A stretch of 64,000 bases of DNA. Source: Ignavibacteriales bacterium (GTDB lineage Bacteria > Bacteroidota > Ignavibacteria > Ignavibacteriales > Ignavibacteriaceae). This document shows positions 35,408 to 44,812 of the stretch, piece after piece. The translations under genes and the position numbers were made by a program. Where the stretch lies: assembly GCA_016709765.1 (NCBI GenBank), contig JADJMD010000013.1:1240001-1304000 (forward strand), read 5' to 3'. Every line of letters begins with the position of its first letter. Position 1 is the first letter of the stretch. The notes beneath the pieces were generated by a model, which was not told where the DNA came from, did no database searches, and saw only the letters and a list, made by a program, of their open reading frames with translations.

Positions 35408-37732
35408 TTAAAAGAAACTTAATTGATCATTCTCTGCGATTGAATCAAAGTTTTTTCCGAGGAGAGAAAGAACTGAATCAGCAATTGGCTTTAGTTGTTT
35501 TTCAATGTAATGATCGTAATCAAAATCATTGTGCTTTAGTTCAATAGGTATTGGTCCGCGCTGTGTAATTGCATAATAAATTACATCGCGTGGTTCGTTA
35601 AGTAATTTAGCAGCTCGCGCATGCGGTGGAACATTTTTAGTATAGTCTTCAACATCTTTTCTCAATCGCTTTCTGTAAATTAATTTGTCGTCAAATTCGC
35701 CCGACTTAAGTTTTTGCACTTCACCGCGAATCCAATCTTCAACTTCAGCACCATCAAAAACTTTTTGGTACAATTGAACTTGAAATTCCTTTGCAAGTTT
35801 TGTCCAATCTGAGCGCACGAATTCCATTCCAACAAATTCTATTTTTTCTATTCCGTCTTTTGTAACCAAACCGGCGTATCTTTTCTTAGCTCCAATCTCA
35901 GCACCGCGTGCAGGAGTAATAATAAATTTTCTATAATACTTTTCAAACTCTAATTCTAAATAAGATTCAACTTTAAATTCCTTTTTAAGCCGGTTCTTCC
36001 AATAGTGGTTAAGTTCTTTAACAATTTTTTTACCCTGCACTTCACCATCATCAAAAGAAATATCTTTTAGCATTACGAATAGAGAATCTGTATCACCATA
36101 AACTACTTTTAACCCCTTGTTCTCAAGATAGTCTTTACTCCCGAGTAAAAGTTTGTGTCCACTTCCTGTAATTGCCCGCGGAAGATCCGGATGATAAAAT
36201 CTACATCCGTAAGAACCCATTACGCCGTAAAAACTGTTCATTAAAATTTTTATTGCCTGAGAAAGCTGTTTGTCCTTTTTCTTTTTTGCAGTATCGCGCA
36301 GCTTCATTAGTTCATCAATAAAATCTGGAAGAATATGAAGTGAAGATGAAAATTTATAACCGTTTAATGTGTGTATAGTATCAACATCTTTCATTAAAAG
36401 CGAATAAGGATCAATCTTAAAAGTTTGAATGATAGATGGATACAGACTTTTAAAATCCAACACGATCACATTTTCATAAATACCGGGATTAGGTTCAATC
36501 ACATATCCGCCCGCAGCGTGTTCGGATACGTGGATATCTTTTAAGTTGGGTGCAACAAATTCTGCACGATGTAAGCGTGGTAAATAAAAATGATCAAATG
36601 CAGCAGTCATCATTCCAAGTTGATCCATTAACAAACCAGATATTTGAGCTCGACGAACTGAAAGCTCTACCAATCCTGTTTTAGAAAAAATATCTGTAAC
36701 AAGAACGGCATCCTGTAAATTATATTCTGCAAGTGATGTTTTATCTTCTTTAAATAAGCGTTCAATCTCTTCTATTTTATTTTCATCGGGGGTGATAGTT
36801 TTTCCGATTCCTAAAAGTTCTTGCGCAACTGTTTCAAGTTTAAAATCCTCAAAACTGAAAAATGAAGCTCGCAGCATGGATGGACCATCAATTACAACTC
36901 TGCCCGTAACTGAAATAAAATGTCCGCTTGGTTTTCTTTGTCTTATAGAAACCCTTCCGTTTGCACGTGCAATATCCAAGCTGATTCCAAGCTCACGGCA
37001 TTTGTTATCAAGAAAAAGAAGATCAAAACCAACTACGTGCCAACCAATCATTATATCAGGATCAGCATCTTTAAACCATTTGAAGAAATTGTTAAGCAAA
37101 TCTCGTTCATTATCAAAAAAAGAAATTAGATCAGATGGACGTTTTGGTTTTTCACCAATCATAAAAACTTTTTTGTCATCTCCCTTTTTTCCTGTAATGT
37201 GTACAGCAATTGAATAAAGCTGATTTGTTTTTACACCGGTTTCTATATCTATTGAAGCTATCACAAATTCTGGTATAGTGTTGTAAGACTCGATATTTGG
37301 GTCAGTAAATCGCACAATAGAATTTCTCTGTTCCGCAACTCCGGTAATTTTCATTTGTGAGTTGATGGATTTTTCCATTAAAAATCTTCTTAATGGATCA
37401 ACATCAGATTCATAAGTCGTCTGATTTGATTGGTGACATGTTTCTACAAAAGCAGTTAGTGATTTTTGAGTGTTAAAATAAATTGCATCAACAGGCTTGT
37501 TGTTAAAATTTCTAAGTTTGGTTTCTTTTCTAAGATAAGTTTTTGTTAACGGGTTTTGCACCACATCTTTTTCAACAAAGAAAACGGGTTTATTATTTGT
37601 AATAATAATCTCAACCGCACCAAGCTGATTGCTTGTTCCAATAAACTTTAAAACATTTTTGCCACTGTAATCGCTCCATTCTCCAGTTAATAGAAAAACT
37701 TCTGTGGTGATATTGTTTACATTTTTTTTCAT
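35408..37732 (-). CDS. polB: DNA polymerase II (family B)
   Basis: This 774-residue protein is close to the 783 of E. coli Pol II. The 3'-5' exonuclease domain has Exo I D162/E164 (IDIETG), Exo II D237 (WHVVGFD) and Exo III Y337/D341 (YNLQD). The polymerase domain has motif A D426 (DFKSLYPSI), motif B KILMNSFYG and motif C D547/D549 (YGDTDS). All acidic residues for both activities are present. Exo II has His232 where E. coli and many relatives have Asn. Pol II acts in replication restart and translesion synthesis. It stands alone; the YjbR-family gene is divergent at 71 bp. Confidence 0.93.
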   Translation of the reverse strand: MKKNVNNITTEVFLLTGEWSDYSGKNVLKFIGTSNQLGAVEIIITNNKPVFFVEKDVVQNPLTKTYLRKETKLRNFNNKPVDAIYFNTQKSLTAFVETCHQSNQTTYESDVDPLRRFLMEKSINSQMKITGVAEQRNSIVRFTDPNIESYNTIPEFVIASIDIETGVKTNQLYSIAVHITGKKGDDKKVFMIGEKPKRPSDLISFFDNERDLLNNFFKWFKDADPDIMIGWHVVGFDLLFLDNKCRELGISLDIARANGRVSIRQRKPSGHFISVTGRVVIDGPSMLRASFFSFEDFKLETVAQELLGIGKTITPDENKIEEIERLFKEDKTSLAEYNLQDAVLVTDIFSKTGLVELSVRRAQISGLLMDQLGMMTAAFDHFYLPRLHRAEFVAPNLKDIHVSEHAAGGYVIEPNPGIYENVIVLDFKSLYPSIIQTFKIDPYSLLMKDVDTIHTLNGYKFSSSLHILPDFIDELMKLRDTAKKKKDKQLSQAIKILMNSFYGVMGSYGCRFYHPDLPRAITGSGHKLLLGSKDYLENKGLKVVYGDTDSLFVMLKDISFDDGEVQGKKIVKELNHYWKNRLKKEFKVESYLELEFEKYYRKFIITPARGAEIGAKKRYAGLVTKDGIEKIEFVGMEFVRSDWTKLAKEFQVQLYQKVFDGAEVEDWIRGEVQKLKSGEFDDKLIYRKRLRKDVEDYTKNVPPHARAAKLLNEPRDVIYYAITQRGPIPIELKHNDFDYDHYIEKQLKPIADSVLSLLGKNFDSIAENDQLSFF

Positions 37733-37802
37733 TTTTATTTAGATTGTTGAGTGTAAGTTAAGAAACACAATTATTATAATCTTTAGCAAGAAATAATAAA
37801 TC

Positions 37803-38156
37803 ATGAATATAGAATCAATAACAAATTATTGTCTTACAAAAAAAGGCGCTGTTGAAGATTTTCCTTTTGATGAGGATACACTTGTATTTAAAGTCGGTGG
37901 AAAAATGTTTGCGCTTATACCATTAGAAAAAATTCCGTTACAAATAAATTTAAAATGTGATCCAGAAAAAGCGATTGAACTTAGAGAAAACTTTGAAGAT
38001 GTACAGCAGGGCTGGCACATGAGTAAAAAATATTGGAACACAATTATTCTGGAAGGTAACATTAAATGGAATGATTTAAAGGGATGGATAGATCACTCTT
38101 ATGATGAAGTTGTAAAGGGATTAAAGAAAAGTGAACGAGATAAAATTGGCAAATAG
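37803..38156 (+). CDS. MmcQ/YjbR-family protein
   Basis: This 117-residue protein begins MNIESITNYCLTKKGAVEDF and has PFDEDTLVFKVGGKMFALIP, LKCDPEKAIELRENFEDVQQ, GWHMSKKYWNTIIL and LKGWIDHSYDEVVKGL. All are hallmarks of the YjbR (DUF419) fold, a CyaY-like double-wing DNA-binding shape. The function is unclear. It is divergent from polB and has no strong ribosome site. Confidence 0.88.
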   Translation: MNIESITNYCLTKKGAVEDFPFDEDTLVFKVGGKMFALIPLEKIPLQINLKCDPEKAIELRENFEDVQQGWHMSKKYWNTIILEGNIKWNDLKGWIDHSYDEVVKGLKKSERDKIGK

Positions 38157-38234
38157 AATTGTTGACATCTATCACGAACTTAAAAATTTAGATTGTAATT
38201 AGAAAACACAGCGCTTAATTTTCAAATAAAAAAT

Positions 38235-38594
38235 ATGAAAAGTATTTATACCCTCATCCTATTTCCCCTTGTTGTTTTATCATCAATTTCAATAAATGCA
38301 CAGACCATACAAAGCAGCAGCTGGTCAATGAACCAAAGTCTTGAGGGCTATTCTCTTGATAAAAATAACGGTGAACGAACAATGACAATTGATGTTAAAT
38401 TTGAAAAACCGTTTAATAAAAAACCACAAATAATTTTAAGTGTTACACAAATTGATTCTGACAAAGAATCAAATGTAAGATATAACGCTGAGGCGATATC
38501 TATTTCGAGAGATGGCTTTACTTTAAGAGTGCGAACATGGGCAAATTCAAAACTATATTCTGTGAGCGGGTATTGGGTCGGATTGTTAGAATAA
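38235..38594 (+). CDS. Small secreted H-type lectin-domain protein
   Basis: This 119-residue protein has a signal peptide (1-22, ending SISINA). The rest is an H-type lectin-like beta domain: ERTMTIDVKFEKPFNKKPQI, ILSVTQIDSD, then VRYNAEAISISRDGFTLRVR, TWANSKLYSVSGYWVGLL. This matches the fold of snail agglutinin (PF09458), which binds GalNAc-type sugars. Whether the sugar-binding residues are intact needs an alignment. It is full length for a lone domain and precedes the Omp28-type lipoprotein by 144 bp. Confidence 0.75.
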   Translation: MKSIYTLILFPLVVLSSISINAQTIQSSSWSMNQSLEGYSLDKNNGERTMTIDVKFEKPFNKKPQIILSVTQIDSDKESNVRYNAEAISISRDGFTLRVRTWANSKLYSVSGYWVGLLE

Positions 38595-38738
38595 CCAATT
38601 CAAAATACTTTTTTTCAAGTATAAAACCAAAATAAAAAGTCTTTGATTAATGACTTCCAATTTTTAATTTGACTCTGTCAATTAATAGTGATAGCGCTTA
38701 AAACGGGCCTGCATTATTAACAAAAGGAAAGTCATACT

Positions 38739-39719
38739 ATGCACAAATTTCTTTTACTACTTCTCACAATTTTAATTGTAAGCTGTGAAACCAATCCGCC
38801 CACTACACCTGTAAATCCAGTAATCGAATATGGAACAATTAGAGTAACATCTAATGTATCCGGAGCTATGATATTTCTTAATGGTACATCTACGGGAAAA
38901 ATTACTCCTGATACTTTAACCGCTGGGGTTGGAGGCAATGAAATTAAATTAATTAAAACTGATTTTGATACATTAGTTGTAACTGTTAATGTAGAAAAAA
39001 ATAAAATAACAGAAACTAACCCCAATCTTTTTGCAACAGACAAAATAGTTTTGATAGAAGATTTTGCAAATGTTAGCTGCGTTCCATGTGTTACAAGTAA
39101 TAAAATTATTGAACATCTTGTTAATGCTGAATTTGGAACATCAAAGCTTATTGCTATAAAATATCCTACAAATTTTCCTTCTCCCGTTGATCCTTTTTTT
39201 CTGGCTAATAGTGCCGATTGCAATGCAAGAATGGGGTATTATAATATACTATTTGCGCCAACCACAATAATTAATGGTAATTTAAGACCAACGTCTACAG
39301 ATTCAATCGATGTAAAAGATAAAATATATTCTGAGTTTACAAAAGTACCCACATTTATTATTAATGTTTCCGGCAATATAAACGGAAGTGATTATACAAT
39401 TAGTATTTCTGTTAATGTAAAAGATATTAGTAATATAGATTTTTCCAAGCTTGTGCTTCATACTGTAGTAACCGAAACTAATATAGAGTTTGCAACTCCG
39501 CCCGGTTCAAATGGAGAAACAAAATTTTATGATGTAATGAGAAAAATGCTTCCAACTAATCAGGGTGAATCATTATCAGCTATAAACCAGCCTGGAGTGT
39601 ATAATTTTCAAAGACAGCTAACACTAAATTCGGCCTGGATAACGAGTAACATTCACACAGTAGTATTTATTCAAAACAAAGACACAAGAGAGATTTATCA
39701 AGCAGGATCAACATTTTAG
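38739..39719 (+). CDS. Omp28-like lipoprotein with PEGA and thioredoxin-like parts
   Basis: This 326-residue protein has a lipobox (LLTILIVSC, Cys16). A PEGA-like beta domain follows at about 30-95 (YGTIRVTSNVSGAMIFLNGT, TPDTLTAGVG). From about 100 there is a thioredoxin-like Omp28-type domain with C114-V-P-C117 (EDFANVSCVPCVTSN) and a cis-Pro segment FAPTTIING. The last 120 residues form a beta sandwich shared with the next protein (VLHTVVTETNIEF, MRKMLPTNQGESL, NSAWITSNIHTVVFIQNKD). It is tethered to the membrane through lipid. It opens the surface thiol cluster; the next gene begins 58 bp downstream. Confidence 0.8.
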   Translation: MHKFLLLLLTILIVSCETNPPTTPVNPVIEYGTIRVTSNVSGAMIFLNGTSTGKITPDTLTAGVGGNEIKLIKTDFDTLVVTVNVEKNKITETNPNLFATDKIVLIEDFANVSCVPCVTSNKIIEHLVNAEFGTSKLIAIKYPTNFPSPVDPFFLANSADCNARMGYYNILFAPTTIINGNLRPTSTDSIDVKDKIYSEFTKVPTFIINVSGNINGSDYTISISVNVKDISNIDFSKLVLHTVVTETNIEFATPPGSNGETKFYDVMRKMLPTNQGESLSAINQPGVYNFQRQLTLNSAWITSNIHTVVFIQNKDTREIYQAGSTF

Positions 39720-39777
39720 ATTATTAAAAGGTTCTTAGTTAACACTATTTATTAATTTTCAGGAGGAGATGTTATTT

Positions 39778-41859
39778 ATGAAAAAACTGTTTACTCTTTT
39801 TTTATTATTGTTCTTACCTAGCTTGGCTAATGGGCAATCACTTTTAAATGTTGATTTCTCAGGCGGTTATCCACCAGCAGGGTGGTCGATTGATTTACAA
39901 GCGGGCAACTGGTCTGCTGTCTCAAGTACAAACGCTGGTGGTGTTGCACCAGAGCTTCGACTTAATTGGTCCCCGCAATTTAACACAACCACACATTTTA
40001 TTTCTCCCGTTGTTAATCTTACAGGAATTTCCACAGTTACTTTTCAGTTTAAATATAATATAGATCATTATGGCGGTGCCTATACTGTAGGTGTTGCAAC
40101 AAAATCAGGTGCAGGTACTTGGAACACAGTATGGTCAATCGTTAATCCTTCTGCAAGTACGCAGGAAGAAGTAACAGTGCCCATTACTAACTCTGATTTA
40201 GGAGCAGCAGATTTTCAAATTTGTTTTTTCTTTGCTGGCAATTCATATAATATAAATTACTGGTACATTGATGATGTTAAATTATTTGTACCGCTTGCTC
40301 ACGATGTAATGGTTAAAAATATTGTTATCGATCCAGAGTACATTGCAGGAACACCCTTTACCCCGCAAGCAGAACTAACAAACTTTGGATTAAATTCAGA
40401 AACATTTAATGCAACTTGCACAGTAAAACTTAATGGTGCACCTGTTTACACACAAGACTGCTCACCAATTACACTTGGAGCTGGTAATAACCAAACGGTT
40501 TCTTTTCCAGATTTTACACCATCAGTAGCAAATGATCTTTATGAAGTTACCGTTACTACAAATTTAGCTGGGGATATGGACTCGACTAATAATAGTAAAA
40601 CAAAAGGATTTGATACTTACACCACAGAAAGACAAATGGTTATTTTAGAAATTGGAACAGGTACATGGTGTCAATATTGTCCCGGTGCATCTATGGGTGC
40701 ACATGACTTGTTAACAAATGGAAAAAAAGTTGGCGTTATTAAAAATCATAATGGAGATACATTTACAAATTCCTATTCTAATGCAAGAAACACTTATTAC
40801 GGAATAACAGGTTATCCAACAGCATTTTTTGATGGTGTTGTATCTGTTGTTGGAGGAAGCAATACAGTAAGTATGTATCCAACATATTTACCTATTTACG
40901 ATGCTCGAAAAGTTAAAAATTCTGCTTTTTCGATTCAGTTATATGGTCAAAATAACGGGCTAGATTATGCACTAACAGCCCGCGTTACTAAATTGGCTAA
41001 TATTCCGGCATCATATGCTAATTTAGTATTGCACCTTGCTCTTACTGAATCTGAAATTCCTTTTAGCTGGCAGGGGCAAACAATAGTTAACAACGCGCAG
41101 AGATTAATGGCCCCAAATGAACTTGGTACAGCTTTAGATTTTTCATCAAGCAATGTTGTTGATGTAAACTTAAACTTTACTGTAAATGCAGCCTGGATCC
41201 TTGCTAATTGTGAATTAGTATCTTTTATTCAGAACCTTGATGGAAAAGAAATTCTACAGGGAACGAAATTAGAATTAGAAAATCTTGCACCGCTACCTGT
41301 TGAATTAACTTCTTTTGTTGCAATAGCTGCTGCTGGTAAAGTTAATCTTAACTGGGAAACAGCATCCGAAATAAACAATTCCGGGTTTGAAATCGAGAGA
41401 TCAATTGACGGCGCCACTTTCTTTACAGTTGGATTTGTAAGAGGAAACGGAACAACTACTGAACCTAAAGCATATTCTTTTTCTGATGAGTTAATTGTAA
41501 ATGGAACCGAGACAATTTACTACAGATTAAAACAAGTTGATTATAATGGTACATTTGAATACAGCGATATTGTTTCTGTTGTGTTTGATCTTCCAACAGA
41601 ATATGCGCTCGGACAGAACTATCCGAATCCATTTAACCCATCAACAAAAATAAAGTATTCTGTTCCACAAAGCGGATTAGTTTCAATAGTTGTTTATGAT
41701 TTAACAGGACAGGAAGTTGCGACTATTGTAAACGAAGTTAAAGAATCAGGTAGTTATGAAGTTAATTTTACTACCTTAGGACTATCATCTGGTACATACT
41801 TCTACAAAATGATTTCGAATAATTTTTCTGAAGTTAAAAAGATGAGTATTTTAAAATAG
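39778..41859 (+). CDS. Omp28-like thioredoxin-fold protein exported by T9SS
   Basis: This protein of about 693 residues has a signal peptide (MKKLFTLFLLLFLPSLANG), a jelly-roll domain (about 23-170, choice-of-anchor J-like: PAGWSIDLQAGNW, YWYIDDVKLF) and a CARDB-like beta domain (about 180-280). An Omp28-type thioredoxin-like domain carries C298-Q-Y-C301 (GTWCQYCPGA) and cis-Pro YPTAFFDG. A beta sandwich homologous to the lipoprotein's tail and an LNWETASEINNSGFEIERS domain follow, and the T9SS type A tail (GQNYPNPFNPSTKI) begins near 612. It should sit on the cell surface. ATG 39778 is chosen; AGGAGGAG lies before the earlier ATG at 39769. A strong hairpin follows the stop. Confidence 0.87.
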   Translation: MKKLFTLFLLLFLPSLANGQSLLNVDFSGGYPPAGWSIDLQAGNWSAVSSTNAGGVAPELRLNWSPQFNTTTHFISPVVNLTGISTVTFQFKYNIDHYGGAYTVGVATKSGAGTWNTVWSIVNPSASTQEEVTVPITNSDLGAADFQICFFFAGNSYNINYWYIDDVKLFVPLAHDVMVKNIVIDPEYIAGTPFTPQAELTNFGLNSETFNATCTVKLNGAPVYTQDCSPITLGAGNNQTVSFPDFTPSVANDLYEVTVTTNLAGDMDSTNNSKTKGFDTYTTERQMVILEIGTGTWCQYCPGASMGAHDLLTNGKKVGVIKNHNGDTFTNSYSNARNTYYGITGYPTAFFDGVVSVVGGSNTVSMYPTYLPIYDARKVKNSAFSIQLYGQNNGLDYALTARVTKLANIPASYANLVLHLALTESEIPFSWQGQTIVNNAQRLMAPNELGTALDFSSSNVVDVNLNFTVNAAWILANCELVSFIQNLDGKEILQGTKLELENLAPLPVELTSFVAIAAAGKVNLNWETASEINNSGFEIERSIDGATFFTVGFVRGNGTTTEPKAYSFSDELIVNGTETIYYRLKQVDYNGTFEYSDIVSVVFDLPTEYALGQNYPNPFNPSTKIKYSVPQSGLVSIVVYDLTGQEVATIVNEVKESGSYEVNFTTLGLSSGTYFYKMISNNFSEVKKMSILK

Positions 41860-41868
41860 TTGTTTTTA

Positions 41869-41897
41869 AAGGAAGGAACTTAAACTGTTCCTTCCTT
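41869..41897 (+). terminator. Intrinsic terminator or attenuator inside the Omp28-TlpA cluster
   Basis: Perfect 11-bp arms AAGGAAGGAAC (41869-41879) and GTTCCTTCCTT (41887-41897) have a 7-nt loop, then a T-rich tail (ACTATTTATTTTT). It lies 10 bp after the stop at 41859 and 49 bp before the next ATG, so it may reduce read-through within the cluster. Confidence 0.75.
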
Positions 41898-41945
41898 ACT
41901 ATTTATTTTTAATAAGTGAAATAATATAATATCATAGGATAAAAG

Positions 41946-42686
41946 ATGAATAAAACATCAAGTATAATAAGTGCAATAATATTTTTTCTATTGTCATCCA
42001 GTTATTCTTATTCTCAGGATATTGAAGTTGTTGTTCACAGAACCTTTATAGACAGTACGCTTGGCTCAGAAATGGTTTTTGATTTTGAGGTAATTAATAT
42101 TTCACAATTTCAGCAAACAGTTTTTGAAGTTAGAACAATAAATGATCTTCCTGCTAATTGGCAATCTTCTCTATGTTTTGGAGAAACCTGTTTTCCTCCG
42201 TTTTTAGATAGTATTGCAACTACACCGGATTTCGGGACAACTCCCCCTTTAAATCCGGGGGATACTCTTACAACATCATTACACATTACGGGGTTACAGA
42301 ATGATGGAACCGCAAATGTACAGATTCAAGTTGGTACATTTAGAAATCCAACAGTAAGAACTTCTATTGATTTTCTTGCCACTGTAAATCCTGTTTCCGT
42401 AGAAGATGAAAAAGTAGTTGTAAAAGATTTTTATCTGCAGCAAAATTATCCAAATCCGTTTAATCCATCCACAAAAATAAATTTTGGATTAAAAAAAGCA
42501 GGCAATGTTGAAGTAGTTGTTTATAATATTCTTGGAAATAAAGTAGCAACATTATTAAATGAATATAAACCTGCAGGTAATCACTCAGTTACCTTTGATG
42601 CTTCTAAGTTAAGCAGCGGGGTTTATTTATATAGAATAGTTACTAATGAATTTGTCCAAACAAGAAAAATGATACTGGAGAAGTAA
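41946..42686 (+). CDS. Small T9SS cargo protein with a paired-cysteine motif
   Basis: This 246-residue protein has a signal peptide (ending SSYSYSQ), a beta-sandwich domain (about 25-155) and a T9SS type A tail (QQNYPNPFNPSTKINF, from about 165, ending RKMILEK). The beta domain has two cysteines in SSLCFGETCFPPFLDSIATT, which could form a disulfide, and PPLNPGDTLTTSLHITGL. I recognise no named family, but the same domain appears next to Omp28-like proteins in related genomes as I recall. Its stop is directly followed by the TlpA start (TAAATG), which implies tight coupling. Confidence 0.78.
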   Translation: MNKTSSIISAIIFFLLSSSYSYSQDIEVVVHRTFIDSTLGSEMVFDFEVINISQFQQTVFEVRTINDLPANWQSSLCFGETCFPPFLDSIATTPDFGTTPPLNPGDTLTTSLHITGLQNDGTANVQIQVGTFRNPTVRTSIDFLATVNPVSVEDEKVVVKDFYLQQNYPNPFNPSTKINFGLKKAGNVEVVVYNILGNKVATLLNEYKPAGNHSVTFDASKLSSGVYLYRIVTNEFVQTRKMILEK

Positions 42687-43193
42687 ATGAAATTTTTGTA
42701 TTTAATTATTTTTGTGGTTTTTGTCTCTTTACCAATTCTTGCTCAAAACGAAGAAGATTTAACAGGAAGAAAAGCCCCGAATTTTAAGCTTGTAAATCTT
42801 AGTGGAAAGTATGTTGAATTAAACAACGAAACCGGCAATGGTCCAATTCTTTTAAGTTTTTGGGCCACATGGTGCAAACCTTGTTTAGAAGAAATGGCAG
42901 AGTACAATAAAATATATAAAGAGTATAAAGACAAGGGATTTAATTTACTTGCTATCTCTACTGATACAGAAAAATCTGTTGCAAAAGTAAAACCATACAT
43001 AAAATCCAAAGGATATGATTTTACTGTTCTTTTAGATACAAACAGTGAAATTGCTAGAAAGTATTACGCTCAGCAAATGCCTTACACAGTTTTGGTAGAT
43101 AAATATGGCAATATAGTTTACTCGCATCTTGGATATATGAAAGGTGATGAGAAAAAAGTTGAAAAACTAATATCAGAACTCTTGGGAAAATAA
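42687..43193 (+). CDS. TlpA-like exported thioredoxin
   Basis: This 168-residue protein has a signal peptide (1-19, ending LPILAQ) and a TlpA/AhpC-type thioredoxin domain. Marks are KAPNFKLVNLSGKYVEL, FWATWCKPCLEEM with redox C63/C66, and the cis-Pro part AQQMPYTVLVDKYG. It belongs to the secreted TlpA-like oxidoreductases that reduce or form disulfides in the envelope. It is translationally linked to the T9SS cargo before it and followed after 74 bp by the DUF6029 gene. Confidence 0.9.
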   Translation: MKFLYLIIFVVFVSLPILAQNEEDLTGRKAPNFKLVNLSGKYVELNNETGNGPILLSFWATWCKPCLEEMAEYNKIYKEYKDKGFNLLAISTDTEKSVAKVKPYIKSKGYDFTVLLDTNSEIARKYYAQQMPYTVLVDKYGNIVYSHLGYMKGDEKKVEKLISELLGK

Positions 43194-43267
43194 GTCTTTT
43201 AATCTTTTGCTCGAGGCGCGCAATGATTTTGACATTATGTTGTAATTATTTCAAATCAAAAAGAAAA

Positions 43268-44812
43268 ATGAAAATATCAATTTACCGTACTGCTCTTTTA
43301 TTTATAATAATATCATCAACACAAATTTTTAGCCAGGCAGATAACCGTTGGTTTTTATTACCCGATGGACTTGGAGTTTCTAATCAACTTGAATACTCTT
43401 ATAACATTGATAATAACACTGAAATTTTTGAAAACTGGTTAACATTAGATTATAATAAAAATATTTTTAGTGCAGGATTAAGATTTGAGGCGTTTCAACC
43501 TAACGATCCGGATCCATCAGTTAGCAGAGGCAAAGTAAGATATGCTGATATCGCCTATAAATATTTTTCTGTAGATATCGGAGATGTTGAAGAAGGGATA
43601 AATATTACTGTTGGAAATTTTTATAAACTTTTTGGTCGTGGAATGATTTTAAAAAGTTATGAAGATAGAAACATTAGAATTGATAATAACCTTCTTGGCG
43701 TAAAAGTAGAAGCAAACTATAGAGATTTTTCTCTTACTGCGCTCACAGGATCAGCTTCTAACACTGTTAATGAGCGACAGGATATTTTACATGCCATTGA
43801 TTTACAATATCGCGGATTTGATATTATAAAACTTGGATCATCATTTGCCTCCAACCAGTCGGCAATTGATGGGATTGCTAGAACAACATTAGCATCGTTC
43901 AGAGTGCAGCCATCAATCTGGAATTTTGACGGCTATGCTGAATATGGAATAAAAAGTAATAAAGATGATCAGCTAAAATATTTTAATGATGATGAATGGA
44001 AAGTTGGCGAAGGTTTTTACGGAAGTTTAAATTTTTATTATGATGCCTTTTCAGTGGTTGGCGAATATAAGTATTACGATAATTTTGCATTTACATCCAA
44101 TGACAAAACAATTTTTTACAACACTTCGCCATCGTTAAGAAAAGAATACACATATCAGTTGCTTAATCGTCATCCATCACCATTAGATCAATCTAATGAA
44201 GAAGGCTACGCAGTAGAAGTAAATTATAATATTTCAGATGAAACATCAGTTGTTGCTAATTATGGTATCACCAACACATTGCCTTTAACTTCCTACTATC
44301 AACGAGTAAATAATTTCTCACTTCCCATTTTATCTCAATTAAAAGAAATTTATTTACAAGCAACCCATAGTTGGAATGAATCATTTACATCAATATTAGC
44401 TTTTGGTTATAATGAGGAGTTATCCACAAACACAAAAAACATCACACCAATTTTAGAAAACAAATTTTACTTTGATGATATTAACACAATAAAATTAGTA
44501 TTAGAACATCAGCAGACAGAAAATCTAACAACAGATGAAAAATATTATGATGATGTAATTGCTATTGAATATTTACGCTCACCAAATTTTAATGTTTCGC
44601 TTGTAACAGAAATGCAAACGAAAGAACCAGAGGCGGGTAAAACAATTAGAAAAATATGGAGCTTTATTCAATTTGGGTACAAGCTTGGTAATCACAGTGA
44701 TATAAGTTTGCTATTTGGGTCTAGACAAGCAGGCAATATTTGCATTGGTGGAATTTGCAGATACGAACCTGCTTTTCAAGGAGTTGAGTTAAAAATTCTT
44801 ACAAGACTTTAA
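43268..44812 (+). CDS. DUF6029 outer-membrane beta-barrel-like protein
   Basis: This protein of about 514 residues begins MKISIYRTALLFIIISSTQI with a signal peptide ending FSQ. It is full of beta strands and has the DUF6029 block TVGNFYKLFGRGMILKSYED, then RNIRIDNNLLGVKVE. Periodic Tyr/Phe-rich strands run to the end. DUF6029 proteins are predicted outer-membrane barrels of Bacteroidota with no known job. The frame opens at 43223, but ATG 43268 gives the signal peptide. It closes the Omp28-TlpA cluster, so it may be the channel or anchor for that module. Confidence 0.8.
   Translation: MKISIYRTALLFIIISSTQIFSQADNRWFLLPDGLGVSNQLEYSYNIDNNTEIFENWLTLDYNKNIFSAGLRFEAFQPNDPDPSVSRGKVRYADIAYKYFSVDIGDVEEGINITVGNFYKLFGRGMILKSYEDRNIRIDNNLLGVKVEANYRDFSLTALTGSASNTVNERQDILHAIDLQYRGFDIIKLGSSFASNQSAIDGIARTTLASFRVQPSIWNFDGYAEYGIKSNKDDQLKYFNDDEWKVGEGFYGSLNFYYDAFSVVGEYKYYDNFAFTSNDKTIFYNTSPSLRKEYTYQLLNRHPSPLDQSNEEGYAVEVNYNISDETSVVANYGITNTLPLTSYYQRVNNFSLPILSQLKEIYLQATHSWNESFTSILAFGYNEELSTNTKNITPILENKFYFDDINTIKLVLEHQQTENLTTDEKYYDDVIAIEYLRSPNFNVSLVTEMQTKEPEAGKTIRKIWSFIQFGYKLGNHSDISLLFGSRQAGNICIGGICRYEPAFQGVELKILTRL

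Noticed and set aside
36792..37217. A 141-codon plus-strand frame inside polB
   Set aside because: Antisense to the conserved exonuclease domain of DNA polymerase II; shadow frame.
38637..38656. Terminator after the H-type lectin gene (AAGTC/GACTT arms)
   Set aside because: Only 5-bp AT-rich arms with a 10-nt loop; too weak to call.
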